A DNA stretch of 64,000 nucleotides from Castor canadensis (lineage: Eukaryota > Chordata > Mammalia > Rodentia > Castoridae): NCBI RefSeq assembly GCF_047511655.1, contig NC_133386.1, positions 170,397,146-170,461,145 of the forward strand, given 5' to 3'. A model generated the notes under the pieces. That model made no database searches and was not told where the DNA came from. It was given only the letters and a program-made list of their open reading frames with translations. How positions within the stretch are numbered: the stretch's first letter is position 1; every line of letters starts with the position of its first letter. Positions 1 through 9,689 of this stretch are shown here, piece by piece. The translations under genes were made by a program, and so were the position numbers.

Positions 1-169
1 CTTATTAGAATATGTATTTTTTATCACTTCTTACCTTTCAAAAATGATAGTAATTTAAAGTGAAAATTCATGCATAAAATTCCTTTCCTTTTATGTGCTT
101 GAGAAGGATTTTATATGACAATAATATGTAAGATTTATTGAGTACCTTGTGCCAGGTCCAGATTTTGTT

Positions 170-770
170 TTTAGAACAGCTTTATTAAAGTATGATTTAC
201 AGGATTGGGGATGTAGTTCAGTGGTACAGTGCTTGTCTAGTGTGTGCTAGGTCCTGAGTTTAAGCCCCAGCACTGCACACATATACACAGATATGATTTA
301 CATAACATGAAATTCACTAGTTTTAAGTATAAAATTGAATGAATTTTATTTAGTACACTTACAGAATTATATAACCATCACCACACTGTTATTTTAGATT
401 ATTTCTATTGCCCTGAAAAGAAACTGTTACCCATTTAGCCATTTTTATTCCCCTGGCTCCAGGCACCCACTAATCTGATTTTTTTGTCTCTTTTCTGGAT
501 ATTTCTTATAAATGGAATTCTATAATATGTAGCCTTTCATGACTGGCTTCTTTTGTTTGGTATAATGTCTTCAAAGTCTATAAGTATAGCATGTAATGAT
601 ACCTTGTTCTTTTTTATTAAGGAATAATGTTCTTTGGTGCCAAATTTGTTTATCTTTTTACCAGTTCATAGACATTTAGATTGTTTCCATTTTTTGGCTA
701 TTATGAATAATGCTGCTAGAAATATTTGTATAGAAATATTTTTGAGTACATATGTTTTCATTTATCTTAA
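170..770 (-). mobile_element. Old L1 (L1M-type) 3' end, interrupted by an ID SINE
   Basis: The plus strand reads like the complement of an ancient L1 3' region: 'tttattaaagtatgatttac', 'ataaccatcaccacac', 'ataaatggaattctataatatg', 'ttggctattatgaataatgctgc'. These phrases are diagnostic of mammalian L1M 3' ends in reverse orientation. Divergence is high. The ID SINE at about 203-290 splits it. Confidence 0.75.
203..290 (+). mobile_element. ID-type SINE (tRNA-Ala-derived)
   Basis: A rodent ID element with recognisable pol III boxes: an A box in gatgtagttcagtggtac and a B box in gagtttaagccccagc, ending in an ACA-rich tail. Several differences from the usual ID sequence suggest a moderate age. 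Confidence 0.85.
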
Positions 771-849
771 ATGAAATTTATCTTGGGTAGACACCATGAC
801 AACCTAGGTAGATATGTCTGGATTCCTGGAAGGAATACTGAGTTTTAAA

Positions 850-915
850 CTTTTTCCCAAGTTACCAGTTGGTAGGTGACAGAGTTAGGGCTTGAACTCA
901 GATTGTAAATCACTG
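850..915 (-). repeat. MIR fragment
   Basis: The phrase 'ggtgacagagttagggcttgaactcag' region resembles the MIR core with its tRNA-like side. The fragment is short and old, and its orientation is uncertain. Confidence 0.45.
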
Positions 916-2340
916 GTTAGTCTTAGTCCTGGTTCCTACCATATAGGGCCTGCCTGAGAAAAAAGGTCTAACACGGCAAAGTAAGAATTGTTGGACAAAG
1001 AGATACACTAAAAATGAACTAACCTCACAGTGCCAAAGCCTGGACCACATCCCTACTCTGTAACCGGAAGAGTTCCAGATGAAGCAGAAATATTAGACAA
1101 ATTGGCCCTTGATGACTTAAAAAAAAAAAAAGCTGTCTCCTCCCACTGGAGGGTTTAGAGGATAATTAGCCAGAACCTGGGGGAGTTGAAAAGCCATCAA
1201 CGGAAGTCAAATTTAAGTCAACAAACACTGAGTTGCTAGGCTGCTTTGGGGGCCTCTGTAAGAACTGAGATGAGCATCACCCACCTGGGGACTGGCAGCT
1301 GGTCCTGGTGGGTGCTGTCATCATCTTGCTGGGCCTGTCATCCTGGGCCTTGGGGTAAGCTTAGGAAATTGTTCTTAGAGAAATGGGTTGAGATATATGG
1401 TAGAAAAGAAAGCAAGGTGACCTATGTTTCTACAACAACCTCTTTATCTCTTCCGGGGGGGAGGAAGACATGACAGATGGACAGGGTGAGCTTCCTGAAA
1501 CACACAAGTCCTCTCATCAGAACTCCCAGAGCTTCTGAGTGCCCTCTGGCATTGTGAATTCAGCTGCATCTTTTTGGTCTCCAGGGCAGGTTCAGTTTGC
1601 AGGGCACCCACATTGCTATGTTAAGCACTTTTTTCAGGACCAAGACAGTCCATCCCACTTACAGCCTGTGTTTTCTCAAGGGCACTGAAAGCAAGGGAAG
1701 CCATGTTCAAAGTTTCATTTTACATTTCTTCCAATTTTAAAATGAGGAATCCAGGTGTCTGAAGTATATCCCATGGTCCTTTAGGTTACATTTAAATTCC
1801 TCCATGTGGCACATGTCCCTTGCTTGTCCCTTGTCTACCTCTCCAGCCTCCTCTCTCAGCACTCTCCTCTGCAGGAGCCCATAGCATCCCCCATCCACTC
1901 CGAGCTGGGGCATAATTCTGTATTTACTCATCTCCTCCATTTGATTATAAGGCTGGGGGCAAAGGCTTGTTCACTGTCAAAACCCGAGACTCAGAATAGA
2001 CCTGGCATAGACAAGGGGTTCAAGTGTAGAAGTGTAGGCTTGTCATGGATGAGCTTAGGACTAGAGGAGAAATATCTGCTATTACAAAGAAGAATGCAAG
2101 AAGAGACCTGACATTTCCCCTATGGGAATGGTAGAAGTTTCAACTGAGGGCCTAAGACCACTGTCCTAAGATTGTTCTTTTCCCCCCTGCCTAATGAAAT
2201 GACTCACATAAAAAACACTGACTTTTTAAAGCTATGTGATAATAAGCTTGCACATTGGGAAAGACCCCAAACCCTAGTTAAGCAGACTAAAATGAACAAA
2301 AGAGTTGATGGTTTTAAGGGTTGCAATTGTCATATAATAT
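916..2340. other. Upstream single-copy DNA, no supported gene
   Basis: Open frames of up to about 100 codons occur but show no recognisable domains. One short hydrophobic frame with a donor-like end (1269-1354) is discussed as a weak exon candidate. Confidence 0.4.
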
Positions 2341-2349
2341 ATAATAAGA

Positions 2350-2545
2350 TTGATTGAGTGCTTACTGTATGTCGAGTATACTTCTCAATGATTGACATAT
2401 ACCAACTTGATCCTTAAAACAACCCAGTGAGGGAGTTATTCTGATCATTCCAGTTTTATAGATGGGATTTATAAAGATGTAATTTCCCAGTTATACAGCA
2501 AGTAGATGGTAAAGCCTCAATTTAAATCTGTAAGTACCAAAGTGA
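2350..2545 (+). repeat. MIR element
   Basis: Typical MIR phrases are present: 'gagtgcttactgtatgt', 'ccttaaaacaacccagtgaggg', 'ccagttttatagatggg', then a gap-ridden tail 'acagcaagtagatggtaaagcc'. This is an old tRNA-derived SINE shared by mammals. Confidence 0.8.
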
Positions 2546-3329
2546 AAAACAATCTATCTCTTCTCTTTTTTTCCCCTGGCAAAGGGGAAATCCTATTTAC
2601 AACACAGAGGATGCCTTTGAGATAGGCATCTGCTATCTCTTCACCCCATGGCAGTTGCCCAGAATTTCTCTCTTCTCTCTAAACTCTCATGGAGAACCTG
2701 GCCATGGTTGAGTCTTGCCTCTCTTGCCTCATGCACAGCCCTCTCCCCTTCCGTATCTTTTCTGTCTTGGGCCAGCACTCTCTGTCCTTTCTGTGTGAAT
2801 CCACCCTGCCTGTGTTGTTAGTGACAGCTTTGGCTGGTAAAACATTCATGTTCTTTTCCATCACACCCACTTTTTTGTCCTCAGGTCTTAAATGAGAGCC
2901 TGGTGCAGGGTTGGTGCTCCTTAGGGTGATTCATTTTCCTTTTTCTTTCCCCCTTCCTTTGAGGAAAAGCCCAAATGTATCCAAGACCTTCTACAAACTG
3001 GCCTCAAAGTCCTCTTACTTGTCTGCCTCTTATTTTCCTGGCTGAGTTGTATGCTTCAAATGAGCAGCGCTACCACTCCAAGTCTGCATTTTCCTGCCTC
3101 TCTCCCAACCTGTGCTGTTGACACCTATGTCTGTCAGTCCCACTTTGCGTGGACAGCCTTCTGTCATCACCACCCCCCCCATCTCCTTGTCTCTTGCCAT
3201 TGCTCATGTCTTGTAATGTCACCCGAATCATCGCCATGGATGAACTTTCTCATTAGTGTCTCAAACTGACTTTGTAATTTGCCTTATTGCTTCAACAAGA
3301 CTGCAAGTTTTTCTTTTTCTCTTTCTCCT

Positions 3330-3415
3330 TATTCTTGATGGCAGTAGGGGTTTCAACTCAGAGCTTTGTGCCTGCTAACCAGGTGCTCGACCACTTGAGC
3401 CATACTCTCAACTGT
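3330..3415 (-). mobile_element. tRNA-half SINE fragment (composite SINE family)
   Basis: In reverse orientation the plus strand reads 'gcagtaggggtttcaactcag', 'gcctgctaaccaggtgctcg', 'accacttgagccatactct'. This is the right (tRNA-like) half of the B1+tRNA composite SINE found throughout the window. Confidence 0.75.
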
Positions 3416-3501
3416 AGCTCTTTGTTTCTTAAAACAAATCAGAACAGTAGAATTAATTTAATTGAAGTGCAAGATTTAAGTCATAACCTCAACAGGGAAG
3501 A

Positions 3502-3739
3502 AAGGTTGAATATTCCTTATCCAAAATGTTTGGGACTGGAGGTATTTCAGATTTCAGAGTTGTTTGGTGTTTGGGGATATTTGTATAAACTTTATTGGTT
3601 GAGCAGCTCTAATCTGAAAATTTGAAATCTGAAACTTTCCAAAATCCCAAAGTTTTTGGGTGCTGACATACACTCAAAAGGTTTCATATTTTGGAGCATG
3701 TCAGATTTTGGATTTTTTGGATCGGGGATGTTCAACCTG
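3502..3739. mobile_element. Short Tigger-like DNA transposon (MITE) with terminal inverted repeats
   Basis: The ends are inverted copies. The left end reads aggttgaatattccttatcc and the complement of the right end reads caggttgaacatccccgatcc. Between them are the 'atttcagatttcagag' / 'tcagattttggattttt' runs typical of a known nonautonomous pogo/Tigger-class repeat with CAGGTTGA ends. It is 238 bp with no transposase. A TA follows the right end (3740-3741), as expected for this superfamily. Confidence 0.75.
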
Positions 3740-3929
3740 TATTTCTACATTTCAGTGAATCTGAGACACACAGGATATATCTAACTTCTTAGAAGTTAGC
3801 ATGTGAAAAAAAAAAAAGGGTCTTAGATGAAATCCAGTTGTGATTTCTACGCCTTTGATGCACCATGAGTGAGGTTAAATACTTCCAGACCCACTGGCTG
3901 ACTTACTGTGCCTTGAACACACCAGGCAG

Positions 3930-4310
3930 GCCCTGCCTCAGAGATTTTATTTTTACTCTTCCATTTATCTCTAATGTTCTTACAGCATGGCTTGTTCCTT
4001 CACCTCCTTGGGGTCTTTGCTCAATGTTACCTTTGTAGTGAGGCCTTCCTTCACCAGATTGAACATTGCAACACCCCCTTCCCACTTTTCATTCTTTTAC
4101 CCTGACCTTTCTCCATAGTATTTATCTGTCTGATATTCCATCTATTCCTTATAGGGATTTTGCTCATGGCCTGGCATATAACAGGCACTATTGTTGGACA
4201 TACAAAGCTTGAACTTCACCAAGTCAATGTGCATGTTTTCCCCTGCTTGCAGGCCTACATGGTAGCTGGCAAACAGTGAGTGCTCAATAAATACCTATTC
4301 ATTGGAGGAG
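3930..4310 (+). repeat. L2 LINE 3' end
   Basis: Shows L2 3' phrases: a 'ccttcacctccttggggtctttgctcaa' region, 'ccctgacctttctccatagt', then 'ggcatataacaggca' and 'gtgagtgctcaataaatacct' near the end. An ancient LINE fragment, not coding. Confidence 0.7.
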
Positions 4311-4994
4311 GTATGAAACACCTGTAAACCAGGCAGCTTGCTTAGGGCTGTGGAGGCCTGCAAGGGTGAGAGCAGGAGGACCAGTCAGCTGCCCCTGGCC
4401 ATTTGTTCCCCTGGGTAGTGACTGCTCAACGCTCCTATTTGGGAGGAGGGACCTTTTGGAAAAAGACTTCTGATTTTCCCTGTGCCCCGTGCCCAGGGAA
4501 CTGCTTCACACCTAGTAGGGTTGTAATGAATGGTAATAATGTGTTTGAACCCAGCGTTTTATTACAAGTGGCTTCGTGTCCTCAGGGGTGAAACCGGCAT
4601 GCAGGTGTCCGCCAGCTCCTCAGAAAGCACAAAGCGCTCCCGCGCATTTACAAAGAGCGTGTCCCAAATCCGGGCTGAAGACCTTGGGCACGTTGACCAT
4701 GACCCTTTATTTATACCCCCTTCGGGTCTTCCTTGACCTCTCCCGCCGACCTTCCCTACTCTGGGGGGCGGGGGAGCTGACGGGGATAAAGGACCTCCAG
4801 GTGCGGGAACCGAGGGAGGGGAGTGGTCCGCTCCTGGGTCGGGGCCCCGGCGGGCGCGCGGGAGCGGGGGGGCGCGCGGTGGTTCCGCGCGGGGATGCGC
4901 GCGCGCGCCGGCCTCGCCTCCCTCACCCGCTCCGGTGCTACGTGCTTTCTTTGTCAATGAGGCGCCGCTTCGAGCTGCAGTAGCACTCGCGGCC

Positions 4995-4996
4995 CG

Positions 4997-5027
<31 letters not shown>

Positions 5028-5031
5028 AGCC
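4995..5031 (+). repeat. (GGAGCC)n short tandem repeat in 5' leader/promoter
   Basis: About five copies of the hexamer ggagcc lie inside the CpG island, probably within the promoter or 5' leader. GC-rich hexamer runs like this vary in length between individuals and form stable structure in RNA. Confidence 0.85.
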
Positions 5032-5384
5032 ACCCCGACCGCCAGCGAGCGAAGGAGGAGACCGACCCGGAGGCGGGCGGGCGGACGGGCGGGACCCGAG
5101 CGTGCCCCGCGGCACCAGCCCCCCCCCCGCCCACGCTCCCCGCTTCTCGCAGCCTCGCCCCCTCGGTCTGCAGGCGCTGGGCCGGGGGAGGGGACCCCGG
5201 GCGGCGCCCGTCCCACCCTCGCTGGCTGGGGCGCGCCAGCGCGCGGCGACAGGCACCGTGGGAACCCTGGCCCGCGCCCGCCGCGGCTCCATGCGGCCCC
5301 GGCCCCTGAGCGGGTGAAGCCGCGGCTCCGCAGACCCGCCGTGGGCAGAGGCAGGACGAGCGAGCGAGCCGCGGCGCCCGGGCT

Positions 5385-5405
5385 ATGGCTGGAGATGCCC
5401 GGTGA
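5385..5405 (+). other. Upstream ORF (6 codons)
   Basis: A very short ATG..TGA reading frame lies in the presumed 5' leader, 77 bases before the main start. It overlaps the beginning of a second upstream ORF in another frame. Such uORFs often lower translation of the main ORF; here that is inference. Confidence 0.45.
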
Positions 5406-5472
5406 GGAGCGGGGCGCCGTGGGCAGGGCTCCCCGGCGCGGTGCGGAGCGAGGCAGCGGCCTGGATGTGTGA
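5395..5472 (+). other. Upstream ORF (25 codons), same frame as main ORF
   Basis: This frame starts at 5395 and stops at 5470-5472, nine bases before the main ATG at 5482, in the same reading frame. The stop is what defines 5482 as the first usable start in this frame. A further short frame (5291-5317) lies upstream, so the leader carries at least three upstream ATGs if transcription begins before 5291. Confidence 0.4.
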
Positions 5473-5481
5473 AGGGCTCCC

Positions 5482-5719
5482 ATGGCTCTGCGGGAGGCGA
5501 AGCCCCTGGGCCCGAGGGAAGCTGGGTCGGCGGCGCGGGGACCCCGAGGCCGGCTCCGGGCGCATGGGCTCGGCCGGGCCGGCGGGATTGCCGCGCGCTG
5601 CCCCGGCGTGAGGAGCCCGGGGACCCGTGCGTCCCAGGATGCGCCGCCGCCGCTGCAGCCGCTGCTGCTGGTACTCCTGCTGCTGGCTGCCCTCCTCGAG
5701 CACGGTCGGGCCGATCCGG
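5482..5719 (+). CDS. First coding exon of an unidentified secreted or membrane protein
   Basis: The ATG at 5482 has G at +4 and is the first ATG after an in-frame stop at 5470. It opens 79 codons plus one base, followed by a consensus donor (ccgg|gtaagc, GT at 5720-5721), so the intron is phase 1. Residues 1-55 are rich in Arg, Gly, Ala and Pro. Residues 57-71 (PPLQPLLLVLLLLAA) form a leucine-rich hydrophobic core followed by LLEHGRADP, typical of a signal peptide with likely cleavage after ..HGRA, or of a signal anchor. The n-region is unusually long for a plain signal peptide, so the true start could differ, but no other in-frame ATG exists before the donor. I do not recognise the gene. No downstream exon is visible, so intron 1 would exceed 58 kb if the gene continues past the window. 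GC-rich frames on the opposite strand across the same DNA look like compositional by-products. Confidence 0.6.
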
Positions 5720-5725
5720 GTAAGC
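5720..5725 (+). other. Splice donor of exon 1
   Basis: The sequence gg|gtaagc matches the mammalian 5' splice-site consensus and sits directly after the signal-peptide coding stretch. Reading through the site would extend the frame to a stop near 5910 with no recognisable protein, which supports splicing here. Confidence 0.65.
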
Positions 5726-8430
5726 ACTTGGTGGCTTTGCGTCACCTGCGGGTTCCTGAGGAGCGGGGCTACCCGTCGAGGCCCGCACCTGACCGGGTGG
5801 CGGTGGATGGAGAGGTCTCCGCAGCACCGGCGCGGGGCTTTTCTGTGCCCTTTACTGCTGCAACAGCGGACGAACTGTCAGGACTCTGTCTCCGGGGAAG
5901 GCACGGTTGAGCGGGGAAAGAAATGAGGAGCATTCATGTCTCCCTTCCCGATAAGTTGCAGGTCCTTCCTAGTGGTCCCCCAGGCACGCTCCATTTAGAT
6001 AAAGACATGGTGTGTTTAGGACACCTTAAGACAGGTGTGTTTTTAGTAGGACACATTTCGAATGGGATCGCCCACTATATTTTGGGCTCCCTGTTGAGAG
6101 TGTCCACTTTGTCTTAACTGTATGGAATGGCTAGAGAGTTTAAAGCAATTCTCGTGTCGGCTTCCAAAACAGCGTTTCCCCCTTTGTCCATAGTGGATCC
6201 CTTTTCTTTGAGGACGGAGATAATAAAATAATTGATTACACCTTGCGAAAGGATTCAGGCACTTAATAATAAATATATAATCCACGGTTTGTGGGAGGCT
6301 ATTTAAATACAATCATGGTTGGCTCTTTGACTCTAACAGTCCCTCAGAAATTGATTTCTGTAATTCCTTGGACAATTTTGTGAAATCTGTTGTAACTATT
6401 TGGGTAGAATAATTTTGCTAAAGTGCTTCAAAACTTACACTGTGCAGTCAGCAATTGTCTTGGAAATAAGAATGATTACTATGGCACTTGTAAAGGGCAG
6501 GCTTTTGTGTTTGTGATGGAATTCTGGGCTCTTGATACATTCAGCTTATCAAGGAATACAGCTTTCACTATGGCAATTCCTTTATATAGTTTTGTGGTTT
6601 TCTAGAAAAGGATAATGAGGACCTCTACTTTCTCTGTGCCTGCCTTCCCCCAATTAGATTTAAATTCCTAATTATAGTGAGTTTACACATTGTTTCGAAT
6701 AAGGTTTCAGGTTAAAAATGTTTCTAATCTTCAACAGCTCAATTCAAAGCCATATTCCTTTGAATCAGTTAAAGAGTTACTGGTATGAGGTATCTATGTG
6801 TGTAAGCTAGCTACTGTCAAGGAATTTTCTACTATGACTATAGTGGCTTACAAAGTTCGGTGGTCAAGGTGCTGAAGAATTTTAGCCTCTATTGGTGTTT
6901 CTGTAACAGTGTTCATTGTTGTGTATTTAGCACAATGGTTCAAAGCCAAGTTCTGAGTAAGACACAGGTAAATACTGTCTCAGAACATCTGTTAAAAATG
7001 TATCGGATCCTTGATAGTTTTGTAAGTTGTTTGTGAGCTTTTCACTTGTGGATGTTTTCCTTTGAGTGCAGATTCCCAAAACTGTTGAACCGTCTCTAAT
7101 GTGAAATGTGGCTTTCATGTACTGTCCCTATTCAGCTTGATGCCAGATGATTTTTCTCTGATCTGTTTTTCCCTCCCAACCTTTGTACCCAGTCTTCGTT
7201 TGAACCTTCGTGACTTTGTTTGGCTCCTGTTTCAGACAACCAGAGTCTGACTTGGAGACTTCTGATCTACATCTTTTGGTTTTAGCCCTGGTCTCCTTTT
7301 TCTTTTTTTCTTGTAATGTAGTGGTCATGAGGACACAGGGCCGGGAAAGACACTTTGATTAAGATGATGGTAAAACCCATTAAGGTGAATGTAGCTCCCC
7401 CAACCCCTTATCGTTTCCCTTCTCATGGAAGTGACTTGTTGCTTCCTGTGTGCTTTTTTGGATGCTCTTTCTGCTGTCACCCTTGGTGATCAGTTTTCAG
7501 TGATTCAGCCCACCTGTGGATCCACTGTCTTCTTTGTCTGAGCTACATGGTTCACTTGTGGGTTGGCTGCTGGTCCTGTTTCATGACTGGTTTCTCAATG
7601 GAAGAGTTAAACACTGGGCTCCCGGTCTTACTTCCCCCTTTCTTTCAACTGTTTTCTGATTTCTACTTGAGGCAACTCCCCAGGGTAGGCAAGTCCTGGG
7701 CTTCATACAGGAGATCCTAAGGGGTTTGTGGGAGGAAGTAATGACAGGAGAGAGTCAGGAGACGTTTGACGTTTGTGGGGACGTTTGACTTTCCACAAAC
7801 CACTTGTCAGGGACTTTTTCTGATGGGTAGCTGAGGTTTGGTGCTGTCCCTCTCTGCAGAATGTATTTGATACCAAGTTACTCAGAAATCCAACCCTGTG
7901 ATGATTCAGGTATTACTTAAAGTGCTAGCTTGCTATGGTCATGTCATTTGTATTGTTGTTGTCCCTGGTTTTTAAAGCAAGACTAAGCTGGACATTTGTC
8001 TTGGTTGAAAAGTGGGAAAAAATAGATTGGTGTCTGGAAAGTACTGTCACAGTTGTTTTGTGTCTTTTGTTGTGCAGCCCCTGCAATGTCTTCCAGGTTA
8101 CTTTCACCCATCCAACCCCAGCCCCTTTTGCTTGAGGTATCAGAGAAACTTCTCTTTCCCAGAAAAAGCTGCTGTGGTTGTCAGTGTCCTATCTTAACTC
8201 TTGTCTCCAGGGAACTCTTGCTCTTGCTCACAGGCAATCACTTCTATTTTGGATGTGGCAGACTGTGCAGGAAAGAAGGTTCTTTAGAGCAGACGGTACT
8301 GATACTCTTTATTCTCTTCTGCCATCTGGGCTCCATGCAAAATGCTGAAGTTCAAATTGGACTTCCCAAATGTCTTAACTACTGACCTATTTGGTGCATG
8401 TACGTAAACATTTAGTATGCATCTCCTATG
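5726..8430 (+). other. Proximal intron 1, largely repeat-free
   Basis: This is AT-rich, single-copy-looking DNA directly after the exon 1 donor. Open frames are short and show no protein family I know. A small direct-repeat cluster at 7765-7791 (three copies of gacgtttga) is the only local pattern. Low repeat content near a promoter is often seen in regulatory first introns, but I see no specific element to name. Confidence 0.5.
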
Positions 8431-8439
8431 TGCAGGTAC

Positions 8440-8595
8440 AGTGCTCAATGTGACCTTGACCTTCCTGGACTCAGTTTTCTCTCATGTGTGAAATGGGGAT
8501 AATAAAAGCCCTAATCTTACTGGGTTGTTCTAACAATTGTTGTGAGTTAATGCACTTGAAGTATGAAACAGCATTCAATGAATGCTAGCTTGTCT
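8440..8595 (+). repeat. MIR element
   Basis: Contains 'ctcagttttctctcatgtgtg', 'aaatggggataataaaagcc', 'gttgttctaacaattgttgtg' and 'acagcattcaatgaatgc', the 3' half of a MIR SINE. Confidence 0.8.
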
Positions 8596-8961
8596 TATAA
8601 AATGGCAGAACTGGGCTGTTTGTTATGTTCAGGTGCTGTGCCAGGAGATACAGATGGGAAGAGAGATGAGGTGATGAGTTTGGAGAGGTCATGAAGAGGG
8701 GAGTATGCAGCTTTGAACTCTGACACTGTGATCAGAGCTGATAAAATTAGGCCAGTTAATTCTGGGAGAGTGGGGACTTTGAAGGATGAATAGGAGTTGT
8801 CAGGTGGATGGTGATCTTTCGGGGAAAGGTAAAGAGTTTTTGTGACAGAGCACAGGGTGCTGACGGGAAGAGGACCCAGAGGACCCAGCATCTCTCACTG
8901 TTCTCACAGGCCATCCTCATGGGGGCCAAGGACTTGCTTCTCCACCAAGTTTACTAGTTCC

Positions 8962-9195
8962 TTTTTTTTTGAAGGTAATTTTTTTTAGGGTACTGAAGTT
9001 TTGAACTCAGGGCTTCCTGCTTGCTAGGCAGGCAATCTACCACTTGAGCCACAGTCACAGACCTTTTTTGCTTTAGTTCTTTTTCAGATAAGGTCTCCCA
9101 TTTTGGGTCTGGGGATGGCCTTGGCCAGAGATCCTCCTACCTATGCCTCCCAAGTAGCTGGGATTATAGATGTGAGCCACTGTGCCCAGCCTAAC
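8962..9195 (-). mobile_element. Composite SINE (B1 + tRNA half), minus strand
   Basis: The plus strand shows the complement of the tRNA half ('ttttgaactcagggcttcctg', 'taccacttgagccac') followed by the complement of the B1 half ('cctcccaagtagctgggatt', 'gtgagccactgtgcccagcc'). In sense orientation the order is B1 left monomer, then tRNA monomer, then the A-rich tail. Confidence 0.85.
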
Positions 9196-9544
9196 ATTTC
9201 AGCTTTTGCCTTAGTTTGGCTGATTCTGTTAGATGTAAGCATACTATTTCCTTTAAGTAATTCACAGTAAGTTGTGAATGACTGCTTTATTTGGGGAATA
9301 TATTAACATTTTCAAAGAAGTGTTTGTGAATATCAGGAAATCTTGAATTTAGCATTTAATTTGTGGGGAAGACAACTTTTGACCAGAGATGTCTTTCTTG
9401 CCCCTCTCCAACCTCCTTGTATCAACTTGGAGTCCCATTTCACAGATTCTAGTGCTCATTCATTCATGTAATATATTTTGACTGCCTTAATCTTCAGTAA
9501 TGAGCAAAAACCATTTTTTACTCTTGTGGCATGAAGAAACTAGC

Positions 9545-9682
9545 ACCCAGTGCTTTCCAAACTTTACTAAAGATTCTGTTAACATTTAGGCTCTGATTCA
9601 ATAGGTCTGGATGTGGACTGCAGTTCAAACAAGTGCCCAGGTGATGCTGATGATGCTGGTCCTTGGAGCCCTTTTGAGAAAT
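9545..9682 (+). repeat. MER5A-like hAT DNA transposon remnant
   Basis: Shows 'agtgctttccaaactttac', 'tctgattcaataggtctggatg', 'acaagtgcccaggtgatgctg' and a closing 'gagcccttttgag', which are MER5A landmarks. Confidence 0.7.
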
Positions 9683-9689
9683 AAGTGAC

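Larger units (their letters stand above)
4750..5760. promoter_or_regulatory. CpG island promoter with GC boxes
   Basis: This is the only strongly GC- and CpG-rich stretch of the window, in otherwise AT-rich DNA. It has GC-box-like motifs (for example ggggcggggg near 4763 and several ggcgggcgg runs near 5070-5090) and alternating CG runs near 4855-4910. It surrounds the first exon described below, so it is read as that gene's promoter. A TATA-like tttatttatacc lies at about 4709-4720, just upstream; whether it is used cannot be told. No transcription start can be fixed from sequence alone, and bidirectional activity is possible but unsupported. Confidence 0.88.

Noticed and set aside
203..290. 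Possible tRNA gene
   Set aside because: The A and B boxes belong to an ID-type SINE; no cloverleaf with a proper acceptor stem and anticodon arm was seen. The same applies to the other tRNA-like units at 34138, 36245 and 59425.
4562..5827. 421-codon open frame on the minus strand across the CpG island
   Set aside because: It is Pro/Arg/Ala/Gly-rich as expected from GC-rich DNA, lies opposite the signal-peptide exon, and shows no domain. Several other long frames overlap in the same DNA.
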